From Methanoculleus marisnigri JR1 (GTDB taxonomy: Archaea; Halobacteriota; Methanomicrobia; Methanomicrobiales; Methanoculleaceae): a DNA stretch of 64,000 bases. Location of the stretch: NCBI RefSeq assembly GCF_000015825.1, contig NC_009051.1, positions 1,792,695-1,856,694 of the forward strand, in the 5' to 3' direction. A model generated the notes under the pieces. That model worked only from the letters and a program-made list of their open reading frames with translations. It had not been told where the DNA came from and searched no databases. This document shows, piece after piece, positions 46,759 through 55,641 of this stretch (its first letter is position 1; every line of letters begins with the position of its first letter). Both the position numbers and the translations under genes were made by a program.

Positions 46759-47928
46759 TCATCCCCGGGAGGGGAGCCGGCCCCGGACGAGGGATTTCCA
46801 GGGGTAGGGGACGAGGAGGAAGAGCGGCACGGCAAGGACGATCGCGAGCGGGATCGTTGCGAGCCCGAGCGTCAGCGTGGTCATATCGGCGATCCAGCCG
46901 GTGACCGAGACACCCATCCCGCCCACGCCGACCGCGAGCCCGAGCATCAGGCCGGAGACGAGCCCGACGTTGCCCGGGGCAATCTCGTGGGCCATGGCAA
47001 CGGTGACGGCGAAGGTCGACCAGAGGATGAACCCGAAGACCATCAGCGCGGCGAGCGAGAGAATGCCGCCGGTGGTGAGGAATATGACGAACGGCGGGAT
47101 AGCGGTAACGAGCCCGATGATCGTAAACTCTTTGCGGCCGTAGCGGTCGGAGAGCACGCCGCCGACCACCTGCCCCACGACCCCGGCGATGAGCATGCCC
47201 GAGACCAGGATATTCGCGGTCACGAGATCGATCCCCCGCATGGTGAGGATGGTGGGGAGGAAGGCGACCGAGCCGAAGATCGCCCATGCTCGCAGGCCCG
47301 AGGCCGCGATCAGGAGGACGATCGCCCGGTAAGAGGGTTTGGCGGCGGGGGCGGGCATCTTCGGGACGGCTGCGCGGTCGGGGGCGGGGAGGATACGCCT
47401 GAGTACCACCGCCATCACGAGACCGGGGACGGCGAGGACGACGAGACCCGGAAGGCCCATCAGCCCGACGGCGACCCCGGCGCAGATGGGGCCGATCGCG
47501 TAGCCGAGGTTGCCGCCGATGACGAAGTAAGAGGTGATCCGGCCCCGGATAGAGTCACTGGCCAGACGGCTGACGGTGCCGAGCGCGCTCGGGTGGAAGA
47601 AAGCGTGCCCCAGCGCCGCAACGGCGACGGATGCGAGGACGAGGAAGTAGTTGTCCAGGAGCCCGACGATGGATATGAAGATCGCGCTTATGGCCACGCT
47701 CGTGCCGACGTGGACGGCAAACCCCCGGGTATCGAAGACCCAGCCGACGAGCGGCTGCACGAACGACGACGTGAGGTTGTAGACCGTGACGATCAGCCCG
47801 GCGAGGAAGAACGAGTAGCCCTGCTCTGCGATGAGGAGCGGCAGGATTGCAGGAAGAACGGGTGAATAGAGGTCAGTTACCAGATGGGCAGCGGAGAGCC
47901 CCCAGACGGGTTTGGTATCAACAGTCAC
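46759..47928 (-). CDS. Major facilitator superfamily transporter
   Basis: A 389-residue MFS carrier with about 12 hydrophobic segments. The loop 2-3 motif appears as GWVFDTRGF, and the mid-protein repeat GGVLSDRYGRKEFT is the typical MFS A-motif. It resembles FSR-like drug or sugar effluxers. GTG start at 47928, with GAGGATC just upstream inside the methyltransferase end. Substrate unknown. Confidence 0.9.
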   Translation of the reverse strand: MTVDTKPVWGLSAAHLVTDLYSPVLPAILPLLIAEQGYSFFLAGLIVTVYNLTSSFVQPLVGWVFDTRGFAVHVGTSVAISAIFISIVGLLDNYFLVLASVAVAALGHAFFHPSALGTVSRLASDSIRGRITSYFVIGGNLGYAIGPICAGVAVGLMGLPGLVVLAVPGLVMAVVLRRILPAPDRAAVPKMPAPAAKPSYRAIVLLIAASGLRAWAIFGSVAFLPTILTMRGIDLVTANILVSGMLIAGVVGQVVGGVLSDRYGRKEFTIIGLVTAIPPFVIFLTTGGILSLAALMVFGFILWSTFAVTVAMAHEIAPGNVGLVSGLMLGLAVGVGGMGVSVTGWIADMTTLTLGLATIPLAIVLAVPLFLLVPYPWKSLVRGRLPSRG

Positions 47929-47933
47929 GAGTG

Positions 47934-48545
47934 TCAGATCCTCTTTAACCGTACGACCTCAACCGTGATATCCACTCGGTCTTTGCGGTGGTGCGCAAAC
48001 GTCCGCCGCATGGGAAACGCGCACCGGATCACCTCCTCGATCGTCGCCCGGCCTTCCGTATAGGCGGCGACGAACGGGGTCGAGCCCTCGTTGAAGATGC
48101 CGTAGACCTCCCCCGCGAGTTCGAGCCCGAGATCGATGAACGGCCGGTCGGCGTGCGCCTTCTGCGCCCCGAACGGCGGGTTCATCACGACGGTGTCGCA
48201 GGCAAGCGCCTCCCGGTCGAGATCGGGGTCCCGGACGTCGGCGACCTGGAACTCGACGGTGACGCCGAGCAGTTCCGCGTTTCTCCGGGCGACGGCTATC
48301 GCGGCCGGGTCGATGTCTATCCCGGTCACGGCCGATGCCCCGAGGAGGGCCGCGCCGCAGGCGAGGATTCCGGTCCCGCACCCGAGGTCGCAGACTGCTC
48401 GCCCCTCGATCGCGCCCTGCATCGCGGCATGGTGGAGGAGCCGGGCCGCCACCGGCGCAGGGGTCTGGTACTGTTCGAGCCGGGCCGTCGGCCGCTCGAA
48501 TCCCTCCAGGCGTTCGAGCCGCATCTCAAGGTGCCGCAGGTTCAT
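47934..48545 (-). CDS. METTL5-like RNA N6-adenine methyltransferase
   Basis: A 203-residue class I SAM methyltransferase: CDLGCGTGILACGAALLG (SAM-binding motif I), GIDIDPAAI, and the catalytic MNPPFGAQKAHAD. The NPPF plus N-terminal RLEQYQTPAPVAA pattern matches the METTL5 family, which in eukaryotes makes m6A in 18S rRNA; archaeal members probably modify 16S rRNA. The start overlaps the dph2 stop by 4 nt. Confidence 0.88.
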   Translation of the reverse strand: MNLRHLEMRLERLEGFERPTARLEQYQTPAPVAARLLHHAAMQGAIEGRAVCDLGCGTGILACGAALLGASAVTGIDIDPAAIAVARRNAELLGVTVEFQVADVRDPDLDREALACDTVVMNPPFGAQKAHADRPFIDLGLELAGEVYGIFNEGSTPFVAAYTEGRATIEEVIRCAFPMRRTFAHHRKDRVDITVEVVRLKRI

Positions 48546-49489
48546 GGCGCGAGGTACTCGTCGATGGTGTAGTCGTCCCAGTCCCGGGCCCCGCAGAGGA
48601 TCTCGAACTCCGGCGGGGTCAGCACCGGGACGGGGAACCGGATCTGGTCGTCGTAGGCGAGCCGGGGGCAGGCGGTGTTCACATAAGCCCCGAATCCGAG
48701 GTCGAGCATCTCGGCGGGCGAGACCTCGCGCATCGCGACAAGGAACGCCCGATCCGAGAGAGAAGCGAGCCGCCGGGCAAGGTCCATCCGCTGCTGCCCG
48801 CTCTTGGTGCTGACGATGATCCCGTAGTTCGCGGCGTCACGCGCCTTTTCCATCACCGCGGCGCGGCGGCGGACCAGGCGGTCGGCATCCACCTCCTGCG
48901 CCTCGCGGGTGTAGGGGTCGAGCGCCACCACACGGGCCCGGGTTGCGAGCCGGATGCCGATGGGGTGGAAGACCCCCGTCCCGACGAAGAGGATCTCATC
49001 CGCCCCCGTCGCCCGTGCGGCGGCGAAGTTGCACCCGAGCACCTGCCCGGGGATCGGTGTCCGGCCGTCGCCGGGCGCAACGACCGCCTCGATGCCGTGG
49101 TCACGGAGGAACGCCGCCATCGCGCCGAGCAGGTGAACGTGCTGAACGGTGGTGACGAGGCCGACGCGCAGGCCGGTGAGAAGAGGAAGGGCCTTCTCCA
49201 GCACGGTTACGTCGAAGTCGAACCGGACGGGCTCGTAGATGACGTTGGGGCGCTCCTCGACCGGCGCGTGGCCGAAGTGGACCAGCACGTCCGCATATAG
49301 GAGTGCGTCGAGCGCGAGGTCGCAGCCCCCGTAGCAGGGGTCGCCGCTGACGACCACCTCGAACCCCGCGTCGCGGAGGGCGGCGGCCGTCCCCGGCGCC
49401 TGCCGGGCGAGCCCGGCGGGGAACTGAAGGGCGACCGACCGTGCCCCGCGCTCGCGGAGCCTTTCGATGAGATCAGAGACAGGTATCAA
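48542..49489 (-). CDS. dph2: Diphthamide biosynthesis protein Dph2
   Basis: Transfers the 3-amino-3-carboxypropyl group of SAM to elongation factor 2, the first step of diphthamide. The 315-residue protein keeps the three cluster-binding cysteines in GDPCYGGC, LGCNFAAA and NTACPRLAY. The TTG at 49489 is chosen: AGGTG (49501-49497) lies 7 nt upstream. GTG (49495) or TTG (49492) one or two codons earlier are also possible. The start sits inside the hpt gene end. Confidence 0.9.
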   Translation of the reverse strand: MIPVSDLIERLRERGARSVALQFPAGLARQAPGTAAALRDAGFEVVVSGDPCYGGCDLALDALLYADVLVHFGHAPVEERPNVIYEPVRFDFDVTVLEKALPLLTGLRVGLVTTVQHVHLLGAMAAFLRDHGIEAVVAPGDGRTPIPGQVLGCNFAAARATGADEILFVGTGVFHPIGIRLATRARVVALDPYTREAQEVDADRLVRRRAAVMEKARDAANYGIIVSTKSGQQRMDLARRLASLSDRAFLVAMREVSPAEMLDLGFGAYVNTACPRLAYDDQIRFPVPVLTPPEFEILCGARDWDDYTIDEYLAP

Positions 49490-50024
49490 CAACACGCACC
49501 TGCGTCTCGGAGACCTCGATCCTGACCAGGGTCTTGAGCGGGCGGCCGATATCCGCATCGCCCCGGCCGATGACCACGCAGATGTCGGCGATCTCGGCAC
49601 CAACCTGTTCGATCGCGCTGATGAGAGCACGGAGCGTCCCCCCGGTGCTGCAGACGTCGTCGATGATCACGACCCGGTCGCCCGCGGCGACGCCGTTTAA
49701 GTAGAGTTCGCCCTTCGAGTAGCCCGTCGCCTGGTGCACCGCGACCTCCCCGGGGAGATCGTAGGGGCGTTTCCGGACGACCACGAGGGGTATGTCGGTC
49801 ATCATCGAGAAGGCGACGCCGATGTGAATGCCCATCGCCTCGCAGACGACGATCTTGTCGATCTTCGCAAGATCGAGGTTCCGCACCATGGCGCACCCGA
49901 TCTCGCGGAGGAGCGCGGGCTCAAGGAGCGGCACCCCGTCGGTGATCGGGTTGATGAAGTAGTTGTACTCTCCCCGCTTCATGACGGGGGAGGTTTCCAG
50001 CGAATGAATCAGGCGTTCAAGCAT
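49473..50024 (-). CDS. hpt: Hypoxanthine/guanine phosphoribosyltransferase (archaeal)
   Basis: Purine salvage enzyme, 183 residues. PRPP-binding motif VVIIDDVCSTGGTLRAL near residues 118-134. The start MLERLIHSLETSPVMKRGEY and NPITDGVPLLEPALLREIG are characteristic of the archaeal HGPRT type, not adenine PRTase. The ATG at 50024 follows GGTGAT by 4 nt. It overlaps both mfnA (8 nt) and dph2. Confidence 0.88.
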   Translation of the reverse strand: MLERLIHSLETSPVMKRGEYNYFINPITDGVPLLEPALLREIGCAMVRNLDLAKIDKIVVCEAMGIHIGVAFSMMTDIPLVVVRKRPYDLPGEVAVHQATGYSKGELYLNGVAAGDRVVIIDDVCSTGGTLRALISAIEQVGAEIADICVVIGRGDADIGRPLKTLVRIEVSETQVRVVDTCL

Positions 50025-51114
50025 CTGTATCACCCATATCTACAAGGAACTGCTCGACCACGTCGCGGGTGACGTGAGGCATGCAGACGATCCGCATATG
50101 CCCGTTCCGGGTCGTCGAGACCCGCCACCCGACGGGTGCACGCTCGCAGGAGAACGTCGCCACGTTGACGTCCGGGGTCACCGCCCTCGGGTAACCGAGC
50201 GTCTCCATCCCCTCGATCAGCCGGCGACAGTTCTCCATGCACCCGGCGACCACCGCCCGCATGCCGTCCATCCCCAGGTACTCGAGGACGGCGATCGCCG
50301 CGGCCACCGACGCGCCCGGCCGGGTGCCGGCGAGGGTGCACTCCCGCTTCACCGTCAGGTAAGGGGTGTCGACGTTGAGGCACGAGAACCATTCCGCGCT
50401 CCGTGTGAGGAGGCAGCCTGCCGGGATGGTGCTCATCCCCATCTTGTGAGGGTCGACGGAGATGGAGGAGACGCCGGGGAGGCTGAAATCGAACGGGACG
50501 GGCCGGTCGAGGAACGGGACCACCATCCCGCCGAACGCGGCGTCGACGTGAAGGAAGACGTTCCGGTCGAGGGCGATCTCCGAGAGCCGGCTGATCGGGT
50601 CGACCATGCCGTACTCCGTCGTCCCGACCACCCCGACGAGAGCGACCGTGTTATGATCTATGAGGCCGTCGACCGCCTCCGTCTCCATCCGGAACCCGGC
50701 ATCGAGCGGCACCGTCCTCATCTCGAGCCCGAGGATGTCGCAGGCCTTCGTGAACGAAAAATGGCTCGACGCCGGAACCACCACGTTCGGGGACTTCGCG
50801 GATTTGAGTTTCTTTGCGATCCGGAACGCCTGGATGTTCGATTCCGTTCCGCCGCTCGTCGCGTACCCCCCGGCGTCAGGAAGGTGCATCAGGGTGCCGA
50901 GCCTCCGGACGAGGAGATCCTCGAGCGCTGCCGTCCCGGGGAAGAGCCCTGGGTCGCCGAGGTTGGTCTCGAGGAACATCGCGTGCGCCCGCGCCGCGAC
51001 CGGGTGGGGCGGCGTGCACATCGAACTCAGGATATTCCGGTAGCCGAGATCCTCCCGCCGTTTCGACGAGAGGAAGGAGAAAAGGTCTTCCTCAGGGCAA
51101 CCAACTTCACGCAT
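50017..51114 (-). CDS. mfnA: L-tyrosine/L-aspartate decarboxylase MfnA
   Basis: PLP enzyme making tyramine for methanofuran (and possibly beta-alanine for coenzyme A). 365 residues: GYATSGGTESNIQAFR near 80-95, HVDAAFGGMVVPFL near 190, and the PLP-lysine motif SVDPHKMGMSTIPAG near 220. The ATG at 51114 (MREVGCPEEDLF) matches the family start; two more methionine codons lie upstream. It overlaps ppsA by 8 nt. With fwdDB, it is the second methanofuran-related gene here. Confidence 0.92.
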   Translation of the reverse strand: MREVGCPEEDLFSFLSSKRREDLGYRNILSSMCTPPHPVAARAHAMFLETNLGDPGLFPGTAALEDLLVRRLGTLMHLPDAGGYATSGGTESNIQAFRIAKKLKSAKSPNVVVPASSHFSFTKACDILGLEMRTVPLDAGFRMETEAVDGLIDHNTVALVGVVGTTEYGMVDPISRLSEIALDRNVFLHVDAAFGGMVVPFLDRPVPFDFSLPGVSSISVDPHKMGMSTIPAGCLLTRSAEWFSCLNVDTPYLTVKRECTLAGTRPGASVAAAIAVLEYLGMDGMRAVVAGCMENCRRLIEGMETLGYPRAVTPDVNVATFSCERAPVGWRVSTTRNGHMRIVCMPHVTRDVVEQFLVDMGDTDA

Positions 51115-53395
51115 TTCTTCTCGCCGCATCAAGAAGGATCTGCTGCTCTTTCCGCGCTACGGCCTCGCGGATGCGGGGGACCGCATCGATATTCGCCGAA
51201 ACGCTGGAGATGCCGTGCTCGACGAGCCACGTGACCATGTCGGGGTCCGAGCCGGCCTGGCCGCAGATGGAGCACTCGACGCCGTTCTCCCTGCAGACGC
51301 CGATCGCGTAGTCAATCAGCCGGAGCACGGCAGGGTGCTTGGGCTGGTACATGTCGGCGACGTGCTCGTTGTTCCGGTCGATGGCGAGCGTGTACTGGAT
51401 GAGGTCGTTCGTCCCGAAGGAGGCGAACCGGATCCCGGCCCGGATGAAGTCCTCGATCAGGATTGCGCTGCTCGGGATCTCGATCATGACCCCGAGGGTC
51501 GCGTTCTCCACGTCGACTCCCCATTCCTTCATCATCGCCCGGGCTTTGACGAACTCGTTCGGGTGGTTGACCATGGGGAACATCAAGCCGAGGTTATTGT
51601 AGCCCGCGGCCCAGAGCCTCTTGAAGGCCTCCACCTGCAGGCGGAACTGGTCGGGGCTCCGGAGATCCCGGCGGATGCCGCGCCAACCGAGCATCGGGTT
51701 GTGCTCGATCGGCTCGTTCTCGCCGCCTTCCATGTTGCGGAACTCGTCGGTCGGGGCGTCGAGCGTCCTGACCCAGACGGGTTTCCCCGGGAAAGCGTCG
51801 AGCACTGTCTTGATCCCGCCGTAGAGTTCAGCGATGAACGTCTCTTCCTCACCGTTCTCGATGTACCAGCCGGGAGTCTTCGCGAGGCCGAGGATGAGGT
51901 GCTCGATCCGCAGAAGGCCGACGCCGTCCGCTCCGGTTGCGGCGGCCCGCTGTGCTGCCTCGGGGAGAGAGACGTTCACCTTGACGAGCGTGCCGGTGAT
52001 GACCGGGGCGGCCGCTGCCGCCGCCGGTGCAACTGCCGGGGCCGCAGGTGCCGGCGCCTGAACCGCGCCGTCGTAGATGAGGCCTTTCTCACCGTCGACG
52101 GTGACGATCTGGCCGTCCTTGAGCAACTTCGTCGCCTTCTTGGTTCCGACGACTGCGGGCGTCCCGAGCTCGCGGCTCACGATGGCCGCGTGGCAGGTCA
52201 TGCCGCCTTCATCGGTGACGATGGCGCTGACCCGGCGCATCGCCGGCACCATGTCGGGATTGGTCATCTTGGTGACCAGGATGTCGCCGTCCTTGACGGC
52301 GCTCGTGTCCTTGACGTCGCGCACAATCACGACCCGGCCGCTCGCGACGCCGGGGGAAGCCCCCTGGCCTTCGACCAGCACCACGCCGAGCACGCCTTTC
52401 TGTTGCCCTGCGGCCCCGCCGTGCGGGATCTCCGGGCGCTTGATCGTCGTTATCGGCCGGGACTGGAGGATGAAGACATCGTCGCCGACGATCGCCCACT
52501 CGACGTCCTGCGGGATGTCGTAGTGGTCCTCGGCGATCTTGCCGAGCGTTGCGAGGCGCGCCACCTCCGCGTCGGAGAGCACCGGGGCGGTGCGCTGTTT
52601 CGCAGAGAGGTTGACGGTCTTCGTCCCGTGCCTGCCCTCGGGAATGATCATGATCTCCTTCTCGGCGATCAGGCGGTCGACGACCCGCCCGGAGCGCAGG
52701 TCGAATACGTAGTTGTCGGGGGAGACACTCCCCGAGACGACGGCTTCCCCGAGACCCCAGGAGCCTTCGACGATCGTCAGGGGCTCGCCGGTGACGGGGT
52801 GGGAGGTGAACATGACGCCGGACTTCTCCGAACCGATGAGTTCCTGCACGACGACGGCGATGTTCACGCTCCGGTCGTCGAACCCCTGTTTTGCCCGGTA
52901 GTAGATAGCGCGCGCGCCGTACAGCGAGGCCCAGCACCGCTGGACCGCGTCAAGGAGGTCGGTTTCCCCGAGGATATTGAGAAACGTCTCCTGCTGGCCG
53001 GCAAAACTGGCATCCGGCAGGTCTTCGGCGGTGGCGCTCGAACGGACGGCGACGACGGTTCCGTCAGCCCCCATCCGGGCGTATGCTTCGACGATCTCCT
53101 GTCGGATCTGGTCGGGCATCTCGGCGGCGAGGACGATGTCCTGCACCTCCCGGGAGACCGATTCGAGCGCTCCGTTGTCGTCTACGTCCAGACGCTCCAG
53201 CCTGCGGAAGAGTTCTTCTTCGATCCCGGTCTCGATAAGAAATCTTCGGAACGCCTGGGCGGTCACCACAAACGCCTTCGGCACGGGCAGGCCGATAGCC
53301 GTCATCTCGCCCAATGAGGCCCCCTTTCCACCTACAGAAATGATATCTTCCTTTTTTATTTCTTCGAGCCACAGAACGTTGGGCATTTCCTTCAT
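51107..53395 (-). CDS. ppsA: Phosphoenolpyruvate synthase
   Basis: Makes phosphoenolpyruvate from pyruvate and ATP for gluconeogenesis. About 762 residues: N-terminal ATP-grasp (VGGKGASLGEM, then VRSSATAEDLPDASFAGQQE), the phosphohistidine domain GGMTCHAAIVSRELGTPAVVG, and the C-terminal PEP/pyruvate barrel (FGTNDLIQYTL, CSICGQAGSDP). An alanine/proline linker (about 18 residues) separates the last two domains. The ATG at 53395 is preferred; a methionine codon lies 3 codons further in. It probably heads the downstream genes as far as ubiB. Confidence 0.95.
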   Translation of the reverse strand: MKEMPNVLWLEEIKKEDIISVGGKGASLGEMTAIGLPVPKAFVVTAQAFRRFLIETGIEEELFRRLERLDVDDNGALESVSREVQDIVLAAEMPDQIRQEIVEAYARMGADGTVVAVRSSATAEDLPDASFAGQQETFLNILGETDLLDAVQRCWASLYGARAIYYRAKQGFDDRSVNIAVVVQELIGSEKSGVMFTSHPVTGEPLTIVEGSWGLGEAVVSGSVSPDNYVFDLRSGRVVDRLIAEKEIMIIPEGRHGTKTVNLSAKQRTAPVLSDAEVARLATLGKIAEDHYDIPQDVEWAIVGDDVFILQSRPITTIKRPEIPHGGAAGQQKGVLGVVLVEGQGASPGVASGRVVIVRDVKDTSAVKDGDILVTKMTNPDMVPAMRRVSAIVTDEGGMTCHAAIVSRELGTPAVVGTKKATKLLKDGQIVTVDGEKGLIYDGAVQAPAPAAPAVAPAAAAAAPVITGTLVKVNVSLPEAAQRAAATGADGVGLLRIEHLILGLAKTPGWYIENGEEETFIAELYGGIKTVLDAFPGKPVWVRTLDAPTDEFRNMEGGENEPIEHNPMLGWRGIRRDLRSPDQFRLQVEAFKRLWAAGYNNLGLMFPMVNHPNEFVKARAMMKEWGVDVENATLGVMIEIPSSAILIEDFIRAGIRFASFGTNDLIQYTLAIDRNNEHVADMYQPKHPAVLRLIDYAIGVCRENGVECSICGQAGSDPDMVTWLVEHGISSVSANIDAVPRIREAVARKEQQILLDAARRNA

Positions 53396-53489
53396 GCTCG
53401 CACCACACATATACTTCTCACCATCACATAAAAGATTTCGGAGGAAAAAGCATCAATACATATGATGTTGAATTAGTATGGGTTGAACC

Positions 53490-55073
53490 GTGAAATATAG
53501 AGTGCTGGTCAGCGACCCGCTGGCAGAGGAAGGGATCGACATCCTGAGAGAATTCTGCGATGTGGATGTCAACACCGGGCTGACCGAGGATCAGCTTGTT
53601 GCTATTATCGGAGACTACGATGGTCTGCTGGTGCGCTCGGGAACAGAAGTGACGGCGCAGGTCATCGACGCGGGAGCAAAACTCAAGTTCATCGGCCGTG
53701 CCGGCGCCGGGGTCGACAATATCGATACGGATGCGGCGACGAGGAGAGGCATCATCGTTGCGAACGCTCCCGAGGGAAACACTCTCGCGGCCACGGAGCA
53801 CACGATGGCGATGATGCTCTCGCTCGCGCGCAATATCCCCCAGGCGACGGCATCCTTAAAGAAAGGCGAGTGGAAACGTTCGAAGTTCATGGGGGTCGAA
53901 CTGAACGACAAGATCCTCGGGATAATGGGATTCGGGCGTATCGGGCGCGAGGTGGCGAAGCGCGCACAGGCAATGCAGATGAAGTGCATCGCCTACGATC
54001 CGTTCATCACCCAGGAGCGGGCCGCAAGCCTCGGCGTGGAGATGGTGCCGCTCGACGAGCTCTTCCGGAGGGCGGATGTGATCACGGTCCACACACCGCT
54101 GATCAAGGAGACGCGCCACGTCATCAACGCCGAGACGATTGCGACGATGAGGGACGGGGTCCGGCTGATCAACTGCGCCCGCGGCGGGATCATCGACGAG
54201 AAGGCGCTCGCGGACGCGGTTGCGAGCGGCAAGGTCGCCGGTGCGGCGCTGGACGTCTTCGAGAACGAGCCGCCGACGGACTCCCCGCTCCTCGGGCTCG
54301 ATAAGGTGATCGTCACCCCGCACCTCGGGGCGAGCACGGTCGAGGCGCAGAAGAACGTCGCGGTCTCGGTCGCAAACCAGTGCATCAGCGTGCTTTCAGG
54401 CGGCTCTGCAAAGTACGTGGTGAACGCGCCGATGATCCCGGCGGAGCAGCAGGCGCTGGTCGAGCCCTACGCGATGCTCGCGCAGAAGATGGGCAGCCTC
54501 CTCATCCAGCTCGTCGAAGGAAGGCTCGAGTCGCTCGAGATCACCTACGGGGGCGAGGCTGCGGGGCTTCCGAACACGAAGTTCGTCACCCGCGTCATCC
54601 TGAAAGGCATGCTCGACCCGATCCTGCAGGTGCCGGCCAATATCGTGAACGCGGAGTTCGTGGCAAAGGAACGCGGCATCCGGATGAGCGAGACGACGAC
54701 GGAGGAAGCGCAGGGGTTCAAGAACATCATCACCATCACCGCGAAGACCGACAGGATGACGGAGACGGTGAGCGGGAGCGTCTCCGGCCCGAACCGCGCG
54801 CGGATCGTGAGCATCGGCGGCTACATGACCGACCTGACCCCGACCGGCCACGTGGTCATCTCCCGCCACACCGACAAGCCGGGCGTCATCGGCAAGGCCG
54901 CGACGATCCTCGGAAGCGTGAACGTGAACATCGCGGGGATGCAGGTCGGCCGCAACAAGCCCGGCGAAGAGGCCCTGATGGTCCTCACCGTCGATTCTGC
55001 GGTGCCGGCCGACGCGATGGACGAGATCAAGAAGATCGACGGCATCCACACGGCAAAGCACGCCGAGATCTGA
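53490..55073 (+). CDS. serA: D-3-phosphoglycerate dehydrogenase
   Basis: First step of serine synthesis. The 527-residue long-form enzyme has VSDPLAEEGIDIL, GRAGAGVDNIDTDAAT, the NAD site MGFGRIGREVAKRA, INCARGGIIDEKALADA, and PHLGAS with the catalytic His region. An ASB domain and C-terminal ACT domain (HVVISRHTDKPGVIGKAA..VNIAGMQVGR) probably give serine feedback. GTG start at 53490. It is divergent from ppsA; the shared upstream region is AT-rich. It supplies the serine used by glyA. Confidence 0.95.
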   Translation: MKYRVLVSDPLAEEGIDILREFCDVDVNTGLTEDQLVAIIGDYDGLLVRSGTEVTAQVIDAGAKLKFIGRAGAGVDNIDTDAATRRGIIVANAPEGNTLAATEHTMAMMLSLARNIPQATASLKKGEWKRSKFMGVELNDKILGIMGFGRIGREVAKRAQAMQMKCIAYDPFITQERAASLGVEMVPLDELFRRADVITVHTPLIKETRHVINAETIATMRDGVRLINCARGGIIDEKALADAVASGKVAGAALDVFENEPPTDSPLLGLDKVIVTPHLGASTVEAQKNVAVSVANQCISVLSGGSAKYVVNAPMIPAEQQALVEPYAMLAQKMGSLLIQLVEGRLESLEITYGGEAAGLPNTKFVTRVILKGMLDPILQVPANIVNAEFVAKERGIRMSETTTEEAQGFKNIITITAKTDRMTETVSGSVSGPNRARIVSIGGYMTDLTPTGHVVISRHTDKPGVIGKAATILGSVNVNIAGMQVGRNKPGEEALMVLTVDSAVPADAMDEIKKIDGIHTAKHAEI

Positions 55074-55209
55074 TCGGCCGGATCATCACCACCCCCATTT
55101 TCACCGCGTGCCGGCCCCCGATGCGGCGGAGCCGGGACGGGGCGATTTTTGGCGCGTGGCAATAATTTTATACCCGGAGCACCAACCTTATGGATCGTCG
55201 GGCAGACAC

Positions 55210-55283
55210 GGGCTCGTGGTCTAGCTGGTTATGACGTCGCCTTGACATGGCGGAGGTCCTGAGTTCGAATCTCAGCGAGCCCA
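55210..55283 (+). tRNA. tRNA-Val (GAC anticodon)
   Basis: GGGCTCG (55210-55216) pairs with CGAGCCC (55276-55282), discriminator A at 55283. The anticodon arm TCGCC-TTGACAT-GGCGG gives GAC. The T arm has GTTCGAATC. A gene on the other strand overlaps its 3' 55 bases. Confidence 0.95.
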
Positions 55284-55462
55284 TCACCGTTTTTGCGAAA
55301 CTTTGCTTTTATAAGGTTCTTTCCGGAGAGGATATTCCGGACGAGGCTATCGATGAATCGGGAGATGTTTCTCGCGTTTTCATGCAGGCAATCGTATACT
55401 TCCCGTGAGATTGTGATGTGCAATATCAGGCTATCGCGTTTATTTTTCGATTTACTCTTCAT
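55229..55462 (-). CDS. Ribbon-helix-helix-like small protein running into tRNA-Val
   Basis: A 77-residue basic protein. MKSKSKNKRDSLILHITISR followed by EVYDCLHENARNISRFIDSL resembles a ribbon-helix-helix DNA-binding protein. A perfect ribosome site GAGGTGAT (55473-55466) lies 3 nt before the ATG at 55462, so it is probably expressed. The last 18 residues (AEIRTQDLRHVKATS) are read from the antisense of tRNA-Val, so the gene's end was created by landing next to the tRNA. A palindrome 29 bp upstream of the start may be its operator. Confidence 0.65.
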   Translation of the reverse strand: MKSKSKNKRDSLILHITISREVYDCLHENARNISRFIDSLVRNILSGKNLIKAKFRKNGDGLAEIRTQDLRHVKATS

Positions 55463-55490
55463 AATATCACCTCTGCCCTTGCCCCATGGG

Positions 55491-55502
55491 GTGTCCGGAC
55501 AC
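55491..55502. promoter_or_regulatory. Perfect 12-bp palindrome upstream of the RHH gene
   Basis: GTGTCCGGACAC is fully self-complementary and lies between the gene start (55462) and the likely promoter near 55545. Ribbon-helix-helix repressors often bind such sites to control themselves. Another palindrome, CCCATGGG, is adjacent at about 55483-55490. Confidence 0.5.
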
Positions 55503-55641
55503 TCGCACCGGAATACAGACATCCTGGTTCGCTGGTGATATTGTAGCACGGGCTAAATATGATGACAGCCTGAGCCACTTAGCCAGAAGGCAAGGGATCT
55601 ACTCGCACCCTCGATGTTCCAAAAAGGGTATTAAAAGAATG
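55503..55641. other. AT-rich gap in the accessory patch
   Basis: No gene is supported. It carries the likely promoter of the RHH gene (minus-strand CATATTTAGC near 55552-55561). Confidence 0.3.

Noticed and set aside
46708-47865. 385-codon plus-strand frame opposite the MFS gene
   Set aside because: It is antisense to a membrane transporter, rich in Asp, Glu, Gly and Arg, without motifs.
51215-53317. 700-codon plus-strand frame opposite ppsA
   Set aside because: It is antisense to the complete ppsA motifs. Its Asp/Arg/Val-rich composition is typical of shadow frames in high-GC DNA.
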